DNA of 64,000 nucleotides. Source: Panulirus ornatus. Taxonomy: Eukaryota > Arthropoda > Malacostraca > Decapoda > Palinuridae. The translations under genes were made by a program, and so were the position numbers. Of this stretch, positions 18,135 to 31,948 are shown in pieces. The notes beneath the pieces are model-generated. The model searched no databases and had not been told where the DNA came from. It saw only the letters and a list, made by a program, of their open reading frames with translations. Location: positions 1,403,683 through 1,467,682 of the forward strand of contig NC_092241.1 of assembly GCF_036320965.1 (NCBI RefSeq), read 5' to 3'. Each line of letters begins with the position of its first letter. Within the stretch, counting starts at the first letter, position 1.

Positions 18135-20939
18135 ATTTTGCTTTGTCGCTGTCTCCCGCGTTAGCGAGGTAGCGCAAGGAAACAGACGAAAGAATGGCCC
18201 AACCCACCCGTATACACGTGTATATACATACACGTCCACACACGCAAATATACATACCTATACATCTCAACGTATACATATATATACACAAACAGACATA
18301 TGCATATATACACATATACATAATTCATGCTGTCTGCCTTCATTCATTCCCATCGCCACCTCGCCTCACATGAAATAACAACCCCCTCCCCCCTCATGCG
18401 TGCAAGGTAGCGCTAGGAAAAGACAACAAAGGCCACATTCGTTCACACTCAGTCTCTAGCTGCCATGTAATAATGCACCGAAACCACAGCTCCCTTTCCA
18501 CATCCAGGCCCCACAAAACTTTCCATGGTTTACCCCAGACGCTTCACATGCCCTGGTTCAATCCAATGACAGCACGTAGACCCCGGTATACCACATCGTT
18601 CCAATTCACTTGCACGCCTTTCACCCTCCTGCATCTTCAGGCCCCGATCACTCAAAATCTTTTTCACTCCATCTTTCCACCTCCAACTTGGTCTTCCACT
18701 TTTCCTCGTTCCCTCCACCTCCGACACATATATCCTCTTGGTCAATCTTTCCTCACTCATTTTCTCCACGTGACCAAACCATTTCAAAACACCTTTTTCT
18801 GCCCTCTCAATCACACTCTTCTTATTACCACATATCTCTCTTACCCTATTATTAATTACTCGATCAAACCACCTCACACCACATATTGTCCTCAAACATC
18901 TCATTTCCAACACATCCACCCTCCTCCGCACAACTCTATCCATAGCCCACGCCTCGCAACCATACAACATTGTTGGAACCACTATTCCTTCAAACATAAC
19001 CATTTTTGCTCTCCGAGATAATGTTCTCGACTTCCAAAAATTCTTCAACGCTCCCAGAATTTTCGCCCCCCCCCCCCATATGATTCACCTCCGCTTCCAT
19101 GGATCCATCCGTTGTCAAATCCACTCTCAGATATATAGAACACTTCGCTTCCTCCAGTTTTCCTCCATTCAACCTTTCCTCCATTCAAAATTGACTTGAC
19201 CCTCAACCCTACTGTACCTAATACCCTTGCTCTCATTCACATTTACTCTCCGTTTTCTTCTTTCACACTTTTTACCAAACTCAGACACCAGCTTCTGCAG
19301 TTTCTCACATGAATCAGCCACCAGCGCTTTATCATCAGCGAACAACAACTGACTCACTTCCCAAGCTCTCTCATCCACAACAGACTTCTTGCATACACCT
19401 CCCTAACAGCCCTGTCCATAAACAAATTGAACAACAATGGAGACCTCACACACCCCTGACGCAAACCTACATTCACTGAGAACCAATCACTTTCCTCTCT
19501 TCCTACACGTACACGTGCCTTACATCCTCGATAAAACCTTTTCACTGCTTCGAAAAACTTCCCTCCAACACCATATATTCTTAATACCTTCCACAGAGCA
19601 TCTTTATCAACTCTATCATATGCCCTCTCCAGATCCATAAATGCTACATACAAATCCACTTGCTTTTCTAAGTATTTCTCAAATACATTCTTCAAAGCAA
19701 ACACATAATCCACATATCCTCTACTACTTCTGAAACCAAACTGGTCCTCACCAATCTGATGCTCTGTACATGCCTTCACCCTCTCAATCAATACCCTTCC
19801 AAATAATTTCCCAGGAATACTCAACAAACTTATACCTCTGTAATTTGAGCACTCACTTTTATCCTCTTTGCCTTTGTACAATGACACTATGCACGCATTC
19901 CGCCACTCCTCAGGCACCTCACCGTGAATCATACATACATTAACTAACCTTACCAACCAGTCAACAATACAGTCACCCCCTTGTTTAATAAAATCCCTGC
20001 AATACCAACCAAACCCGCTACCTTGCCGACTTTCATCTTCCGCAAAGCTTTTACTACCTCTTCTTTGTTTACCAAATCATTTTCCTTAACCCTCTCACTT
20101 TGCACACCACCTCGACCAAAACACCCTATATCTGCCACTCTATCATCAAACACATTCAACAAACCTTCAAAATACTTACTCCATCTCTTTCTCACATCAC
20201 CACTACTTGTTATCACCTCCTCATTAGCCCCCTTCACTGAAGTTCCCATTTGTTCCCTTGTCTTACGCACTTTATTTACCTCCTTCCAAAATACCTTTTT
20301 ATTCTCCTTAAAATCTAATGATACTCTCTCACCCAAACTCTCTTTTTTTCCCTATTTTTCACTTCTTACACCTTTCTATTGACCTCCTGCCTCTTTCTTT
20401 TATACATCTCATCTCCCACTCATTTGCATTATTTCCCTGCAAAAATCGTCCAAATGCCTCTCTCTTCTCTTTCACTAATACTCTTACTTCTTCATCCCAC
20501 CACTCACTATCCTTTCTAATCTGCCCACCTCCCACGCTTCTCATGCCACAAGCATCTTTTGCGCAATCCATCACTGATTCCCTAAATACATCCCATTCCT
20601 CCCCAACTCCCCTTACGTCCTTTGTTCTCACCTTTTTCCATTCTGTACTCAGTCTCTCCTAGTACTTCCTCACACAAGTCTCCTTCACAAGCTCACTTAC
20701 TCTCACCACTCTTTTCACCCCAACATTTTCTCTTCTTTTCTGAAAACCTCTACAAATCTTTACCTTCGCCTCCACAAGATAATGATCAGACATCCCTCCA
20801 GTCGCACCTCTCAGCACATTAACATCTAAAGTCTCTCTTTCGCGCGCCTATCAAATAACACCTAATCTAATAACGCTCTCTGGCCATCTCTCCTACTTAC
20901 ATACGTATACTTATGTATATCTCTCTTTTTAAACCAGGT
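18135..20939 (-). mobile_element. RTE-clade retrotransposon, copy D (5'-truncated, long 3' UTR)
   Basis: Minus-strand copy. From its 5' side it begins at the end of the endonuclease domain (about 20939), then the linker (MFSPFS shadow region, 20620-20820) and RT in blocks about 20336-19950, 19956-19354, 19378-19169 and 19048-18530. [35 protein letters not shown] and FADDKALVAD are visible; Lys replaces the Thr of FADDTAL. It carries the long 3' UTR (about 18135-18540), with the second GCTACCTYGC-type motif near 18405. Indels break the frame repeatedly. Confidence 0.9.
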
Positions 20940-21043
20940 GTATGTGTACGTATACATATGTTGGAAAGGATCACAATTTTCTAGGCGATCAAGTATATTC
21001 CTATGAGTCCACGGGGAATATGAAACACGATAAGTTCCCTAGG
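20940..21043 (-). mobile_element. Penelope-like element 3'-terminal fragment, cut by gap
   Basis: TATTCCTATGAGTCCACGGGG and AAACACGATAAGTTCCC match, in reverse complement, the Penelope 3' region at about 1895-1933 and 51046-51100. The rest is lost in the adjoining gap. Confidence 0.65.
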
Positions 21044-21143
21044 NNNNNNNNNNNNNNNNNNNNNNNNNNNNNNNNNNNNNNNNNNNNNNNNNNNNNNNNN
21101 NNNNNNNNNNNNNNNNNNNNNNNNNNNNNNNNNNNNNNNNNNN
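21044..21143. other. Assembly gap (100 N)
   Basis: Exactly 100 unresolved bases, probably a placeholder length. It sits between a Penelope fragment and a TA array, a typical repeat-caused break. Confidence 1.

Positions 21144-21207
<64 letters not shown>
21144..21207. repeat. (TA)n microsatellite
   Basis: TA array continuing from the gap; the true length is unknown. Confidence 0.95.
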
Positions 21208-21582
21208 GTGGAAAGGGAGCTGTGGTTTCGGGCATTATTGCATGACAGCTGGAGACTGAGTGTGAGCGAATGGGGCCTTTGTTGTCTTTTCCTGGCGCTG
21301 CCTCGCACACATGAGGGGGGAGGGGGATGTTATTCCATGTTTGGCGGGGTGGCAATGGGGGTGAGTAGGGGTAGACAGTGTGAATTGTGTGCATGTGTGT
21401 ATATATGTGTGTCTGTGTGTGTATATATGTGTGTACGTTGGGATGTGTGGGTGTGTATGTTTGCGTGTGTGGACGTGTGTGTGTGTGTGTGCATGTGTAT
21501 GGGGGTGGGTTAGGCCATTTCTTTCGTCTGTTTCCTTGCAGTACCTCGCAGGCGCAGGAGACAGTGACAAAGCAAAATTTGT
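21208..21582 (+). mobile_element. RTE copy E1: long 3' UTR fragment only
   Basis: Extreme 5' truncation leaves only the long-form 3' UTR, from GTGGAAAGGGAGCTGTGG to CAGTGACAAAGC. The tail stem-loop is mutated (CTCGC-AG-GCGCAGG). The tail fuses directly to truncated RTE copy E2, giving a head-to-tail pair. Confidence 0.85.
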
Positions 21583-22643
21583 TTATGGATGGGGTTGTTA
21601 GGAAGGTGAATGCAAGAGTTTTGGAAAGAGGGGCAAGTATGAAGTTTGTTGTGGATGAGAGAGCTTGGGAAGTGAGTCAGTTGTTGTTCGCTGATGATAC
21701 AGCGCTGGTGGCTGATTCATGTGAGAAACTGCAGAAGCTGGTGACTGAGTTTGGTAAAGTGTGTGAAATAAGAAAGTTAAGAGTAAATGTGAATAAGAGC
21801 ACGGTTATTAGGTACAGTAGAGTTGAGGGTCAAGTCAATTGGGAGGTAAGTTTGAATAGAGAAAAACTGGAGGGAGTAAAGTGTTTTAGATATCTGGGAG
21901 TGGATCTGGCAGCGGATGGAACCATGGAAGCGGAAGTGGATCATAGGGTGGGGGAGGAGGAGAAAATCCTGGGAGCCTTGAAGAATGTGTGGAAGCCGAG
22001 AACATTATCTCGGAAAGCAAAAATGGGTATGTTTGAAGAAATAGTGGTTCCAACAATTTTGTATGGTTGCGAGGCGTGGGCTATGGATAGAGTTGTGCGC
22101 AGGAGGGTGGATGTGCTGGAAATGAGATGTTTGAGGACAATGTGTGGTGTGAGGTTGTTTGATCGAGTAAGTAACGTAAGGGTAAGAGAGATGTGTGGAA
22201 ATAAAAAGAGCGTGGTTGAGAGAGCAGAAGAGGATGTTTTGAAATGGTTTGGGCACATGGAGAGAATGAGTGAGGAAAGATTGACCAAGAGGATATATGT
22301 GTCGGAGGTGGAGGGAACGAGAAGTGGGAGACCAAATTGGAGGTGTAAACATGGAGTGAAAAAGATTTTGTGCGATTGGGGCCTGAACATGCAGGAGGGT
22401 GAAAGGAGGGCAAGGAATAGAGTGAATTGGATCGATGTGGTATACCGGGGTTGACGTGCTGTCAGTGGATTGAATCAGGGCATGTGAAGCGTGTGCGGTA
22501 AACCATGGAAAGCTGTGTACGTATGTATATTTGCGTGTGTGGACGTGTATGTATATACATGTGTATGGGGGTGGGTTGGGCCATTTCTTTCGTCTGTTTC
22601 CTTGCGCTACCTCGCAAACGCGGGAGGCAGCGACAGCAAAAAA

Positions 22644-22660
<17 letters not shown>
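21583..22660 (+). mobile_element. RTE-clade retrotransposon, copy E2 (RT C-terminal half)
   Basis: Starts at TTTGTTTATGGATGGGG, within the RT core just after the MSPWLFN motif, and stays open to 22454. [35 protein letters not shown] and [14 protein letters not shown] are intact; one Arg-containing codon is missing at TRSGRPNW near 22320. The short-form 3' UTR and poly-A follow, then TA. The upstream E1 sequence keeps the same frame open by chance, so the apparent fusion frame from 21387 is not a real gene. Confidence 0.88.

Positions 22661-22727
<67 letters not shown>
22661..22727. repeat. (TA)n microsatellite
   Basis: TA array after the poly-A of copy E2. Confidence 0.96.
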
Positions 22728-22728
<1 letters not shown>

Positions 22729-22761
22729 TTTCTTTCTTTTAAACTATTCGCCATTTCCCGC
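22728..22761 (-). mobile_element. Short RTE-related element, tail fragment S5
   Basis: Only the 3' tail is present (CTATTCGCCATTTCCCGCG on the plus strand). It is fused at CGCG to the endonuclease region of RTE copy F. Confidence 0.7.
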
Positions 22762-26189
<3,428 letters not shown>

Positions 26190-27290
26190 GAAACCACCAT
26201 TTCAATGCATGCAGATGAGTAAGGTAGAGCCTAAAGGCTGCATGTAAAGTTTGAAAGAAGAATTTGGTCTGACTGTTGCCATTTGTAATTGTCCGTAGCT
26301 CAAAATCCAAAGTTATTGCCTTATTACTCATGCTTTTCAAGTACTCTTTAGCACACAGTAAATCAATCCACTGATCCTGCAGCTTATACAAGTCTTCTTC
26401 TTTCGCGAGGGTAACGAAATGAAGTATCAGTTTTACTATGGACTCGATGTGCCTCTGATGGGAAAGAGCTTCTTTGGGTTCAGTGATTGTCAGCATGGAT
26501 TTGGACACTGTTGACATGAAATGTAAATCTCAATTTCATTTGTGAAGACAGTTCCACCAATAAAGCTTGACAGTCAAGGCAAAGCTTTTCTTCTAATCTT
26601 CTAGAGGTTCCCTAAGAAGCGTAGCCTCACATCTGCCACCAACATTAATGTCACTGACTTTCTTTTAAGCATCAGCATCATTATGGTCAACGGCAGTAGT
26701 CTTTTTAAGAGTGTCAGTTTCATCGTGTAAAAACAACCAAAATACTTTTGTAATTAGGCGAAATGGTAGAGAGGAGTATTGAAAGTCTAGAATGCTACGA
26801 TTGGAATTCTAGATTCAATTTGTTTGCTTTAGATAGGACATAGTTCGGAAATAGCAGCAAATGTTTGTTTCCGGGGTGTATCTGGGCCGATCTACCCACT
26901 TTCTCTGTTTTAGCTTCTCCCATCTTGTGTTTGGGAGCCTGAACTATGTCCTGAGTTCTATCAAACTGTTGTTAATGTTTATTGCTACGTGCAAAGTAAC
27001 ACCATATATATCTTAAAAAAGATTCAATCCATGATGTTAGGTGGTTGCTGGCTTGGCTGCAACATAATTCAAACAAATGACAGACACATCCAAGAACACA
27101 AACAGATGGTATATCATTCATGAGGTGTGCCTGAGATCCTTTGTTTGCCCCAAACATTGTCGTCTTCACCCACATGGAACAGTGCGTCTGGATGCTTACA
27201 CTTTCCATCATAATACCGTACCATTGGTTGACTGGCCTCAAATAAAGAGTATTAAATATTGACGAAGCCTCAGAATGGTCAGACATAACA
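26190..27290 (-). pseudogene. hAT-type transposase remnant
   Basis: Minus strand. The upstream block (27286-26972) has TMFGANKGSQAHL, CVCHLFELCCSQASNHL and a YFARSNKH end, matching the middle of the ZBED/SCAND3-like hAT transposases (pattern N..AHL...P.....CxCHxxxLC..A...L). The downstream block (26517-26190) has EDLYKLQDQWIDL, then NGNSQTKFFFQTLHAAFRLYL, corresponding to the C-terminal dimerisation end. The region between is shortened and frameshifted, and contains a 12-bp inverted repeat at 26835-26952. There is no complete catalytic triad. The family assignment rests on remembered motif layout. Confidence 0.55.
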
Positions 27291-27372
27291 TGGGGTGCAT
27301 TGCAGATACATTTTGGGTTTCATTTTTCTCTCATATGCATTAATGACTCCATTAATGGGCTATGTTGTAGGG

Positions 27373-27445
27373 CAGGGTTATTCAATTGGCGGCCCGCGGG
27401 CGGGCCAAATCTAGCCCCTGTGTGGTTTTTCATTGGCCCTTTGAC
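27373..27445 (+). mobile_element. hAT-like terminal sequence
   Basis: CAGGGTTATTCAATTGGCGG followed by CCCGCGGGCGGGCCAAATCT has the look of hAT termini (CAGGGTT...GGCGGCCCGCGGGCC). It points rightwards, so it belongs to a different insertion from the transposase remnant on its left. No partner terminus was found. Confidence 0.35.
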
Positions 27446-27699
27446 AGACTCAGAATTGAAATAAATTAATGAAATTCATTTATCATCTAACTACTTATGA
27501 AATTTTACATAAATAGATATTTGTCGTGAACAACTGTATATTAATTAGCTAAATAGAATCTTAAATATTTTGTTCAGTGTTGGTCACCACAATCAAAAAA
27601 GATGCATTGACAGAGAGGAGGAAGTACCAAGATAACTATCACCTCTCACACTGCCAAACAAATCCTGTTGGAGCTCATTTGACCACTTGATCTTATCAG

Positions 27700-27930
27700 T
27701 TTAGAAAAGAAAAGGTTGAGAGATATTTTCATACAGAAAATCTTTTTAAACAAAGGCTGTAGATCTCGAGCTGAATTACTTGGCTAGATTTGTTTGATTT
27801 CACTTGTAGTAAAAGATCACAATTCTCGGGTAAATGTTTTACTGCCAATAAGGCCAAGTATCTTTTCTTCATCAGGATTATCAACATATGGAATAATGTA
27901 CCAGTAGTACCACAAATTCGTTGACGAATA
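27700..27930 (+). pseudogene. Possible CR1/L2-type LINE 3' coding fragment
   Basis: The frame at 27853 reads AKYLFFIRIINIWNNVPVVP, which resembles the (R)xxFFxxRVxxxWNxLP motif near the C-terminus of CR1/L2/Jockey-type reverse transcriptases. Upstream, no long match survives. Low confidence because only one motif is recognisable. Confidence 0.3.
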
Positions 27931-28489
27931 AACCTCTCGATATGGATATTGCCTGGAAGAGTTTCAGTAATGCTTTCAAATTAGTAAAGTGAATATATAT
28001 GTGTCAGAGCAGCCTACATAGGTGATGAAGCACAGAAGAATTTCAGGGTGACTAATCACTAGTATTATATATTGTGTAGATTTTCGCACATGAAGTAAGA
28101 GACGTATACATCAAAGTAACGTTCGTATGAAACGTATATTGCTGAAATTGAAAAGAGAAACCAGGAGTTTTACAGTTACGATAAAAGCAAGTCATACCCA
28201 GTCAATTGGTTCATTAATAACAGGAAATAGTGACGTAGTTCAAGAGTCGAAGCCATGACAAAGATCTATTCTTTCCAATGTTTTTACGACTGAAGGCAAA
28301 CTCATGTCCTGAATCCAGTTCCGTTGCTAACAGAGGCACACGTTTTGCAACATGGTGACATAATTGTTGAAAATATACATGCTATCAGCACTAAATTGAA
28401 TGAAACAGTTAGACGGCGGACTTGAATATGGTTTATCCGAGAACAAGGAAAGAGGAGAAGAATCTGATTGACTGCTTTTTTTCATTGTC
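27931..28489. other. No gene recognised
   Basis: AT-rich DNA without a recognisable repeat or coding exon. Confidence 0.5.
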
Positions 28490-28758
28490 TCTATGCAGAG
28501 ACCTGACAGTTCGGGGAGTGCAGAGACTGAATAGCCTGAGAAATGTAGAGATTGAACAGTTTGGGAAGTGCCGTGACTGAACAGTTCGGAGTGTGTAGAG
28601 AGTGAACAGTTCAGAAAGTGTAGAGACTAAACAGTTTGGGGAGTGTAGAGACTGAACAGCTGGAGGAGCGTAGAGACTAAACAGTTGGAGGAGTGTAGAG
28701 ACTGAACAGTTCGGGATGTAGATATTAAACAGCTCGGTGAATGTAAAGGCTGGACAGT
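28490..28758. repeat. Degenerate 25-bp tandem repeat, about 11 units
   Basis: The consensus is AGTGTAGAGACTGAACAGTT plus CGGGG. The ACAG (once ATAG) landmark falls at 28506, 28531, 28556, 28581, 28606, 28631, 28656, 28681 and 28706, a strict 25-bp step, then at 28729 and 28754. Point differences between units show that it is older than the 13317 array. Confidence 0.93.
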
Positions 28759-28906
28759 TGTGGTTTAGCCTGTAGCATCAATCGTTGATATAGATATATC
28801 TGATGTTTCAATAGTAATCACTTGCTTTTGTATCTTTTTTTTATGTCTTCAAATTACTCACCATTTTACCTATATGTCATTTTTTTTCTTCTGCTCGGTG
28901 CCACAG

Positions 28907-29041
28907 ATGATGAGCTTTGTGATGACGTACCTAGTGATTGTGGTTCAGCTTCGGGCGTCTGAGGCTCCCTGGGTCGACCCTACCTCCAACAACAACAACA
29001 CCACCACCCTCGCCACCAACAGCAACCTAATCAACCTGTAG
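28907..29041 (+). CDS. Candidate small secreted ORF or first coding exon
   Basis: A strong 3' splice site (T-run, then TTCTGCTCGGTGCCACAG, ending at 28906) is followed at once by ATGATG. The 44-residue frame starts MMSFVMTYLVIVVQLRASEA, a plausible signal peptide, continues APWVDPTS and becomes Asn/Thr-rich (NNNNTTT) before TAG at 29039. No 5' splice donor is obvious inside it. I recognise no homologue. It could be a chance frame at the edge of the CAACAA-rich satellite, which also explains the Asn/Thr run. Confidence 0.25.
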   Translation: MMSFVMTYLVIVVQLRASEAPWVDPTSNNNNTTTLATNSNLINL

Positions 29042-29139
29042 AAAGTTTTGGGCCACACCAACCTGCAGTAGGTTGTGTGGACACTCAACATCCCGCTCAG
29101 CCCACAGTGATGAGTGAGTACATCCAGAAGACTGCCTAG

Positions 29140-29837
29140 CCAACATAGGTGGTGAAGCACTCCAACAGCTTATCCAGCCTTCATTAGTTGGTGAAGCACC
29201 GACCCAGCCCCTGTTCTTACCATGAGGTACTGACCAAACGTGCCCTTGCTCCTACAACCAACTACTAACAGAGCCAGCCCTTACTCCGATCACCAACTAT
29301 TGATCATTCCTGCCCCTGCTCCCACCACTAACTAGTAATGAACCTAAAACCTGCTCCTACCACTAACTACTGACCAACCAAGCCCCTGTTCCTACCACCA
29401 TCTACCTACTGTCCCTGCTTCTACCACCAACTACAACCATCCTAGCACCTACTTCTATCACCTACTGCTGGCTAACCCTGTCCCTGCACCAACCAGCAAC
29501 TACTGACACGATAGGCACAGAGACCTACCACCCCCTCGACGCAGTGAGGTTAGGACAAGAACAACACGTGAGTGCCTGACTCCGACCGTTCAGATGTGGA
29601 GCACGTCTGAAAAGGTCTGTATCCCATATGTGAAAGGTCTTATTAACTCTAATGGTATGTGATATTGTGACGTATCTTATAGTGCAAATCATATTGATTT
29701 TTCTTTGTTTATTGCAAACGATCCTATTCTTTGTTACAGCAAACAACCCTGTTAATTCTTTTTTCACTAATTTTTGTAAAAATGTGCCCTATGGATCTTG
29801 CATTCTCACCCATGTAATTTTATCGAAATAAACCGAA

Positions 29838-29873
<36 letters not shown>

Positions 29874-30860
29874 GTCTATCTGTCTCTCTCACTAACCAAC
29901 CGAGTACATGCTCCTACCATAAAGAACTGATCAACCTAGCCTCTGCTCTCCCACCATCTCCTGACAAACCCAGCCCTTGCACTTACCAGCTAATGCCGAC
30001 CATCCCAACCCTGCTTGCACCATCAAGTACTGACCGAACGTGCCTCTGCTCCTACTGACCAGCCAAGCTTCTGCTCCAGTCGCCAAGTCCTGACTACCCC
30101 ATCATGTGCTCCTTCCACAAACAACTAAAGAAACCATCGTCTGCTTCTACTAGCAACTACTGACCATCCTTGCCCCTGCTTCTAACGCCAACTACTGACC
30201 AGACTAACACCTGCTCTTCCTACTAACTCCTGACGAAGCTAGTCCCTGCTCCTACCACCAACTTCTGACTAACACTATCCCTGCTTCACCTTCCAACTAC
30301 TGACCCGCACACCTTCTGCTTCTTTCACCAACTACTGAATACCCCATCCTTGCTCCTGCCACCAACTACTGACAATCCCTTCCCTTCCTTTTACCACCAA
30401 CTTCTGACCAAAATAACTCCTGCTCACACCACCAACTACTGACCAACCCAGCTCCTACTCCCACAACTAACTACTGACTAGACTACCCTTACCAACACCA
30501 CCAACTACAGCTTTTAATACAGACTTCTGACCAACCCTTCCCTTACTCCAACCTGTAGCTATTGACCAATTGAGCACATGTTGATACCCTAACTGCTGTC
30601 TAACTACTGATAAGCCCGGCCACTGATCTAACTACCAGTTACTGAACATCCCAGCTATAGCTCCTACCACTAACTACTGACCAATCTAGCATTTTTTCCA
30701 CACCGCCTCTTGATTACCTCCGTCCTTCCTCATACCACCGACTACTGATCATCCCAAGTCCTGTTCCTAAGACCAACCACTTATCAACCCAGCTCCTGCT
30801 CCTACCACTAAGCACTGACTCACCGAGGTCCTCCTCTTCCAACAAACTACTGAACTACTC
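29140..30860. repeat. Degenerate satellite, about 35-bp unit (CTCCTACCACCAACTACTGACC type)
   Basis: Phrases such as CCTACCACCAACTACTGACC and AACCCAGCCCCTGC recur with strong drift and variable spacing, interrupted at about 29515-29900 by non-repeat sequence. The array resumes at 31831-31948 and 38683-38750, on the far side of the LINE insertion. No stable reading frame. Confidence 0.85.
29841..29872. repeat. (TGTC)n microsatellite
   Basis: About seven tandem TGTC units, then variants, inside the interruption of the satellite. Confidence 0.9.
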
Positions 30861-31830
30861 GCTCCCACTCCCACCAACAACCACCGCTCCCACTCCCACC
30901 AACAACCACCGCTCCCACTCCTACCAACAACCACCGCTCCCACTCCTACCAACAACCACCGCTCCCACTCCCACCAACAACCACCGCTGCCACTCCCACC
31001 AACAACCACCGCTCCCACTCCTACCAACAACCACCGCTCCCACTCCTACCAACAACCACCGCTCCCACTCCTACCAACAACCACCGCTCCCACTCCTACC
31101 AACAACCACCGCTCCCACTCCCACCAACAACCACCGCTCCCACTCCTACCAACAACCACCGCTCCCACTCCTACCAACAACCACCGCTGCCACTCCCACC
31201 AACAACCACCGCTCCCACTCCTACCAACAACCACCGCTCCCACTCCTACCAACAACCACCGCTCCCACTCCCACCAACAACCACCGCTCCCACTCCTACC
31301 AACAACCACCGCTGCCACTCCCACCAACAACCACCGCTCCCACTCCTACCAACAACCACCGCTCCCACTCCTACCAACAACCACCGCTGCCACTCCCACC
31401 AACAACCACCGCTGCCACTCCCACCAACAACCACCGCTGCCACTCCCACCAACAACCACCGCTCCCACTCCTACCAACAACCACCGCTCCCACTCCCACC
31501 AACAACCACCGCTCCCACTCCTACCAACAACCACCGCTCCCACTCCTACCAACAACCACCGCTGCCACTCCCACCAACAACCACCGCTGCCACTCCTACC
31601 AACAACCACCGCTCCCACTCCCACCAACAACCACCGCTCCCACTCCTACCAACAACCACCGCTCCCACTCCCACCAACAACCACCGCTCCCACTCCCACC
31701 AACAACCACCGCTGCCACTCCTACCAACAACCACCGCTCCCACTCCTACCAACAACCACCGCTCCCACTCCCACCAACAACCACCGCTGCCACTCCTACC
31801 AACAACCACCGCTGCCACTCCTACCAACAA
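30861..31830. repeat. 25-bp minisatellite, 39 units with two polymorphic sites
   Basis: The unit is CCACCGCTCCCACTCCTACC plus AACAA; the first unit lacks five bases. Each unit differs only at two positions: GCTC or GCTG, and ACTCC or ACTCT before ACC. Long minus-strand frames with Val-Gly-Trp periodicity here are by-products of a 25-bp period (75 bp = 25 codons) lacking stops and are not genes. Confidence 0.98.
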
Positions 31831-31948
31831 CCATAGTGACCAAGTCAGCCTCTACTCCTACCATCAACTGTTGACCAACCCACCTCCTGCCTGCCTACCT
31901 ACCACCACCTGCTGACGAAAACGTACCCATACTCCTACCACCAACTAC
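31831..31948. repeat. Degenerate satellite, resumed
   Basis: A return of CTCCTACCATCAACTGTTGACCA-type units after the minisatellite. It ends at ACCAACTAC (31940-31948), the probable target site of the LINE. Confidence 0.8.

Noticed and set aside
18473..20382. Plus-strand Ser/Pro/Thr/His-rich frames
   Set aside because: Antisense shadows of the Arg/Val/Gly-rich RTE coding frame; the same pattern accompanies every RTE copy on its opposite strand.
21387..22454. 355-codon frame as one protein
   Set aside because: The first roughly 70 codons are RTE 3' UTR (copy E1) read by chance in frame with the truncated RT of copy E2.
30767..31830. Minus-strand frames rich in Val, Gly and Trp, looking like a repeat protein
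   Set aside because: The 25-bp minisatellite lacks stops in this strand and yields a 25-residue pseudo-period; there is no start context, splice signal or unique flank.
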